A DNA stretch of 5,110 nt from an uncultured Opitutaceae bacterium (lineage in GTDB: Bacteria > Verrucomicrobiota > Verrucomicrobiia > Opitutales > Opitutaceae): positions 1 through 5,110 of the forward strand of contig CALFNJ010000536.1 in assembly GCA_937902865.1 (NCBI GenBank). Reading direction: 5' to 3'. Positions 2,743-5,110 of this stretch are shown here, piece after piece. Position 1 is the first letter of the stretch; every line of letters starts with the position of its first letter. The notes under the pieces were generated by a model, which searched no databases, was not told where the DNA came from, and saw nothing but the letters and a program-made list of their open reading frames with translations. Both the position numbers and the translations under genes were made by a program.

Positions 2743-5040
2743 TTACGGAAGGGAAGCGATTTTCTCGGCGCTGGAGCTGATGACGATGAGCGTCGTTGCC
2801 CAGGGCTCGAGCGTCACCGGCACCACGACTTTGCCGTTGCTGAACGACACGCCGGCGAGCGGCTCGCTCTTGCCGGTGTGCGCGTCGAGGCGCTCGGCCT
2901 GCCGGCCCGTGCCGTGGGTCGCCAGCGTCGCCTTCAGATTGAGGGCCGTCTCGCCCTCGTTGAACAGAAAGTAGACGTCGCCGTCCTTCAGGTGGCGGTG
3001 GTTGTACTTCAGGCCAGTCGTCGCCTGGTCGACGACCAGATCCGACTCCGGCAGCGCGGCCAGCACCTTCGCCGTGACTTCACCCGTGGGCTCCGTCACC
3101 GCCCAGCTGATGTCCGCCGGGCCGGAGGCCGTGAGAAAATTCTTGTCCGCGACCAGCGACGGCGCCGCGCCGAGGAAGACGACCTTGCCGCCGCCCTTCG
3201 CGAAGGCCTTCAGGTTCTCGAGCGCCGTCTTGGAGATGACGTCAATCGGGGGAACGACAATGCCGCGGTAGGCCTGGCCGCTGAGATTGACCAGTTCGCC
3301 GCCGCGCAGCTTGAGCGATTTCGTCAGCGCGTACTCGTCCACGAAGTCCAGATCCCGCTGATGCTCGAGCAGCGCATGCACCGTCGCGAGAAAGCTGCGG
3401 TTCACCGCCGTGCCGCCGAACCAGATGCTGGTGGAGGGCATATAGACACCGACCTGCGCAGCCGGCCGACCCTGGGCCAGCACGTAGGTGGTGCGGTTCA
3501 CGTACTGCGCGAGCTCGGGGAACTTGGGGTCGTTGATGTAACGATAGCCGTTCGGCGCCGCGCCTTTCATCAGAGCCGGCGCTTCCTTTCCGGGTTGGGC
3601 GACAGCCGGAGTCGCAGGCGGAGTGCGGCGCGTGCCGGTCGAAGCGCCCATCGACATGAACTCGAAATGCGTGATCCCCAGTCCGATCTGGTGATTCAGA
3701 ATCCAGCCCGCCTCCTCGAGATTCGGCGTGGGATAGTTGCCGCTCATCGCGGCGAACGACTCGCTCATCGCCTGCGGATGGCCGTTGAGATGCGTGGAGG
3801 ACGACGCGAGCTTCGGGAAATCCGCCACCACGTCGTGCCAGAGCTGGTGCCAGATCACATCGATGCCCGGCACCTGGATGTCGCGCATGCACTTGAAGAA
3901 ATCGCCATTCGAGCTCGCGAGCTGCGGCAGGATCTCCTCGTGCTCGATGTGGGTCTGCATCTCGAGGTGATTGTCCGCCGCCCACTTGGCGCCCGCGGAA
4001 AAGAAGTTCTGCGCGAAGAGATCAGACCAGACGTCGCAGTAGTCGGCATAGACCCGATGCGCCGCATCGAGATTCGCCGTCACCGGCGCCGCATTGCCGC
4101 GGCCGCCGCGCCCGCCGACCTGGATCGCGGAAATGGCGGCGAGATGGGGACGGATATCGTAACCCTTGCGCTTCTGGAACTGCTCCGGGAAATCCGGCGT
4201 CCACGGATTGAAGTTGTACGACGCCTCATCGCCGCGGAAGCCGAGGAAGGTTTTCCCGAACTCGTCGCCGACCGCCTTCTTGTACTGCTCGTAGGTCCAG
4301 GTGATGAAGAGCTGGTTGGCCTCGGGGGAGAGATAATCCATCAGCGAGTGCTCGCTGTCCTTGCCGCCCGACTTGTTGTTCGCGGACTTCGTCACGCCGG
4401 AGCGGAACACCCAGCGCGACACCGCCACGGCCCAGCGACCGGAGGCCGGCGCCGTCCACTCGACCTTGCCCGCCTTGGGCTCGAGCACCTGCCCGGCGCC
4501 GGTGTCGAGGTTGAGCGCCACCACGCAAATCGTGGTCGCATCGGGCGCGACCGAAAACGTTTCACCGGCCGCCACGGGCTTCTGCTCGACGGGGGCGAGG
4601 GCCTTCATCCGGAACTCCGGCCGCTCGGTCGTGAACTTGCCGCCCGCGAAGCCCGAAGGATAACCGCCGTCATCATCGAACCAAAGATGCATGCCGCGCT
4701 TCTTCGCCTCCTCGACGGCGATCTTCACGTTCTCGAAATAGGCGGGCGAAAGATAAGGCGCCTCGGGATTGCGGCCGGGCTCCACCCAGGCCTGGTGGAT
4801 GTTCATCCCCAAAAGCTTGTCGAGGTCGCGGGCAATGACCTCGCGAGTGATGACGCCACTCCAACCCCAGGTAACCTGCGAGCTATACCCGGACGGTGGC
4901 GCGGCGAAATTCCGGACCACCTCGGTTGCAGTCAGATCGTTCAGCTTCTGCCAGGGACGATCTTCGGCCGCGAACACGGCCAGCGGGGCGAGCGACAGGA
5001 GCGAGAGCAGGAGAGGCTTCGAGGCTTTCAAGGTCATCAT
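2743..5040 (-). CDS. Secreted GH106-like glycoside hydrolase (alpha-L-rhamnosidase-related)
   Basis: GH106-family enzymes cleave terminal alpha-L-rhamnose from plant glycans such as pectin. The exact substrate here is inference. Counting 765 residues from ATG 5040, residues 1-24 are a signal peptide ending VFA/AED. The catalytic (beta/alpha)8-type region covers about 38-465: FDDDGGYPSGFAGG (121-134), MDYLSPEA (234-241), FRGDEAS (268-274), HIEHEE (364-369), SESFAAMSG (426-434, Glu427 conserved-looking) and GITHFEFMSMG (455-465). A Pro/Ala-rich linker (468-488) leads to an alpha/beta domain resembling a class I amidotransferase fold (about 528-628), then a small beta domain (678-753). At 765 residues it is shorter than typical GH106 enzymes of roughly 1000, lacking an obvious C-terminal carbohydrate-binding sandwich. 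ATG 5040 is preferred over in-frame TTG 5091 because it places the signal peptide at the N-terminus; ATG 5037 is equally possible. No Shine-Dalgarno is visible. An Arg/Gly-rich insert (306-321) is unusual. Confidence 0.88.
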   Translation of the reverse strand: MMTLKASKPLLLSLLSLAPLAVFAAEDRPWQKLNDLTATEVVRNFAAPPSGYSSQVTWGWSGVITREVIARDLDKLLGMNIHQAWVEPGRNPEAPYLSPAYFENVKIAVEEAKKRGMHLWFDDDGGYPSGFAGGKFTTERPEFRMKALAPVEQKPVAAGETFSVAPDATTICVVALNLDTGAGQVLEPKAGKVEWTAPASGRWAVAVSRWVFRSGVTKSANNKSGGKDSEHSLMDYLSPEANQLFITWTYEQYKKAVGDEFGKTFLGFRGDEASYNFNPWTPDFPEQFQKRKGYDIRPHLAAISAIQVGGRGGRGNAAPVTANLDAAHRVYADYCDVWSDLFAQNFFSAGAKWAADNHLEMQTHIEHEEILPQLASSNGDFFKCMRDIQVPGIDVIWHQLWHDVVADFPKLASSSTHLNGHPQAMSESFAAMSGNYPTPNLEEAGWILNHQIGLGITHFEFMSMGASTGTRRTPPATPAVAQPGKEAPALMKGAAPNGYRYINDPKFPELAQYVNRTTYVLAQGRPAAQVGVYMPSTSIWFGGTAVNRSFLATVHALLEHQRDLDFVDEYALTKSLKLRGGELVNLSGQAYRGIVVPPIDVISKTALENLKAFAKGGGKVVFLGAAPSLVADKNFLTASGPADISWAVTEPTGEVTAKVLAALPESDLVVDQATTGLKYNHRHLKDGDVYFLFNEGETALNLKATLATHGTGRQAERLDAHTGKSEPLAGVSFSNGKVVVPVTLEPWATTLIVISSSAEKIASLP

Positions 5041-5110
5041 GGGGGTACGTTGCTTATCGCGAGACGTTTGACCGCCCGAACAGTTGCTCAAAATGCCCGG
5101 CCGAGATCGA

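Noticed and set aside
3242..3985. Minus-strand 247-codon open frame inside the GH106-like gene
   Set aside because: It is an out-of-frame shadow of the GH106-like coding sequence, rich in Arg/Ala/His with no domain signal.
5053..5075. Possible sigma70-type promoter for the GH106-like gene (GATAAG on the minus strand at 5058-5053)
   Set aside because: The -10 matches only four of six bases and no convincing -35 lies 16-18 bp upstream, so I do not call it.
5041..5091. In-frame upstream extension of the GH106-like protein from TTG 5091
   Set aside because: The added 17 residues are polar and would bury the signal peptide; ATG 5040 or 5037 gives a standard secretion signal.

Overview
The window is GC-rich, non-phage bacterial DNA. 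Its gene content is secreted carbohydrate-active proteins: a GH106-like glycoside hydrolase, two DUF1080 (3-keto-disaccharide hydrolase type) proteins and an esterase-type alpha/beta hydrolase. Together with intergenic GTAG-headed palindromes, this points to a Verrucomicrobiota genome, most likely Opitutaceae. The taxonomic call is inference from family content and remembered repeat style; there is no marker gene here.

Layout from left to right: (1) the 3' part of a plus-strand alpha/beta hydrolase, cut by the window edge and closed by a textbook intrinsic terminator at 741-767. (2) A 498-bp convergent gap (714-1211) with no credible gene but dense palindromes: five GTAG-headed REP-like modules, nested as inverted pairs between 784 and 1021, then a 16-bp perfect hairpin at 1052-1088. 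(3) A minus-strand DUF1080 gene (1212-1796) and, head-to-head across a 141-bp divergent gap, a plus-strand paralogue (1938-2522). They are the same length and roughly 60% identical by hand alignment. (4) A second convergent gap (2523-2742) holding two inverted arrays of a 7-bp repeat and a GC-rich inverted repeat. The left heptad array runs into the DUF1080 gene and supplies its stop codon. (5) A minus-strand GH106-like gene (2743-5040) with a signal peptide.

Functionally this looks like part of a glycan-degradation island. All three complete genes encode an apparent Sec signal peptide, so the products probably act in the periplasm or outside the cell: GH106-type chain cleavage, ester removal, and hydrolysis of oxidised (3-keto) glycosides by the DUF1080 pair. 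The genes are not co-directional, so they cannot be one operon. No regulator, transporter, Gfo/Idh/MocA oxidoreductase or sulfatase is visible.

The most interesting material is non-coding. It comprises the REP/BIME-like cluster, the phase-keeping inverted heptad arrays that appear to have remodelled a protein C-terminus, and the fact that large repeats sit at both tail-to-tail junctions while the head-to-head junction has only small dyads. I see no defence system, CRISPR array, tRNA, rRNA, transposase gene or phage gene.
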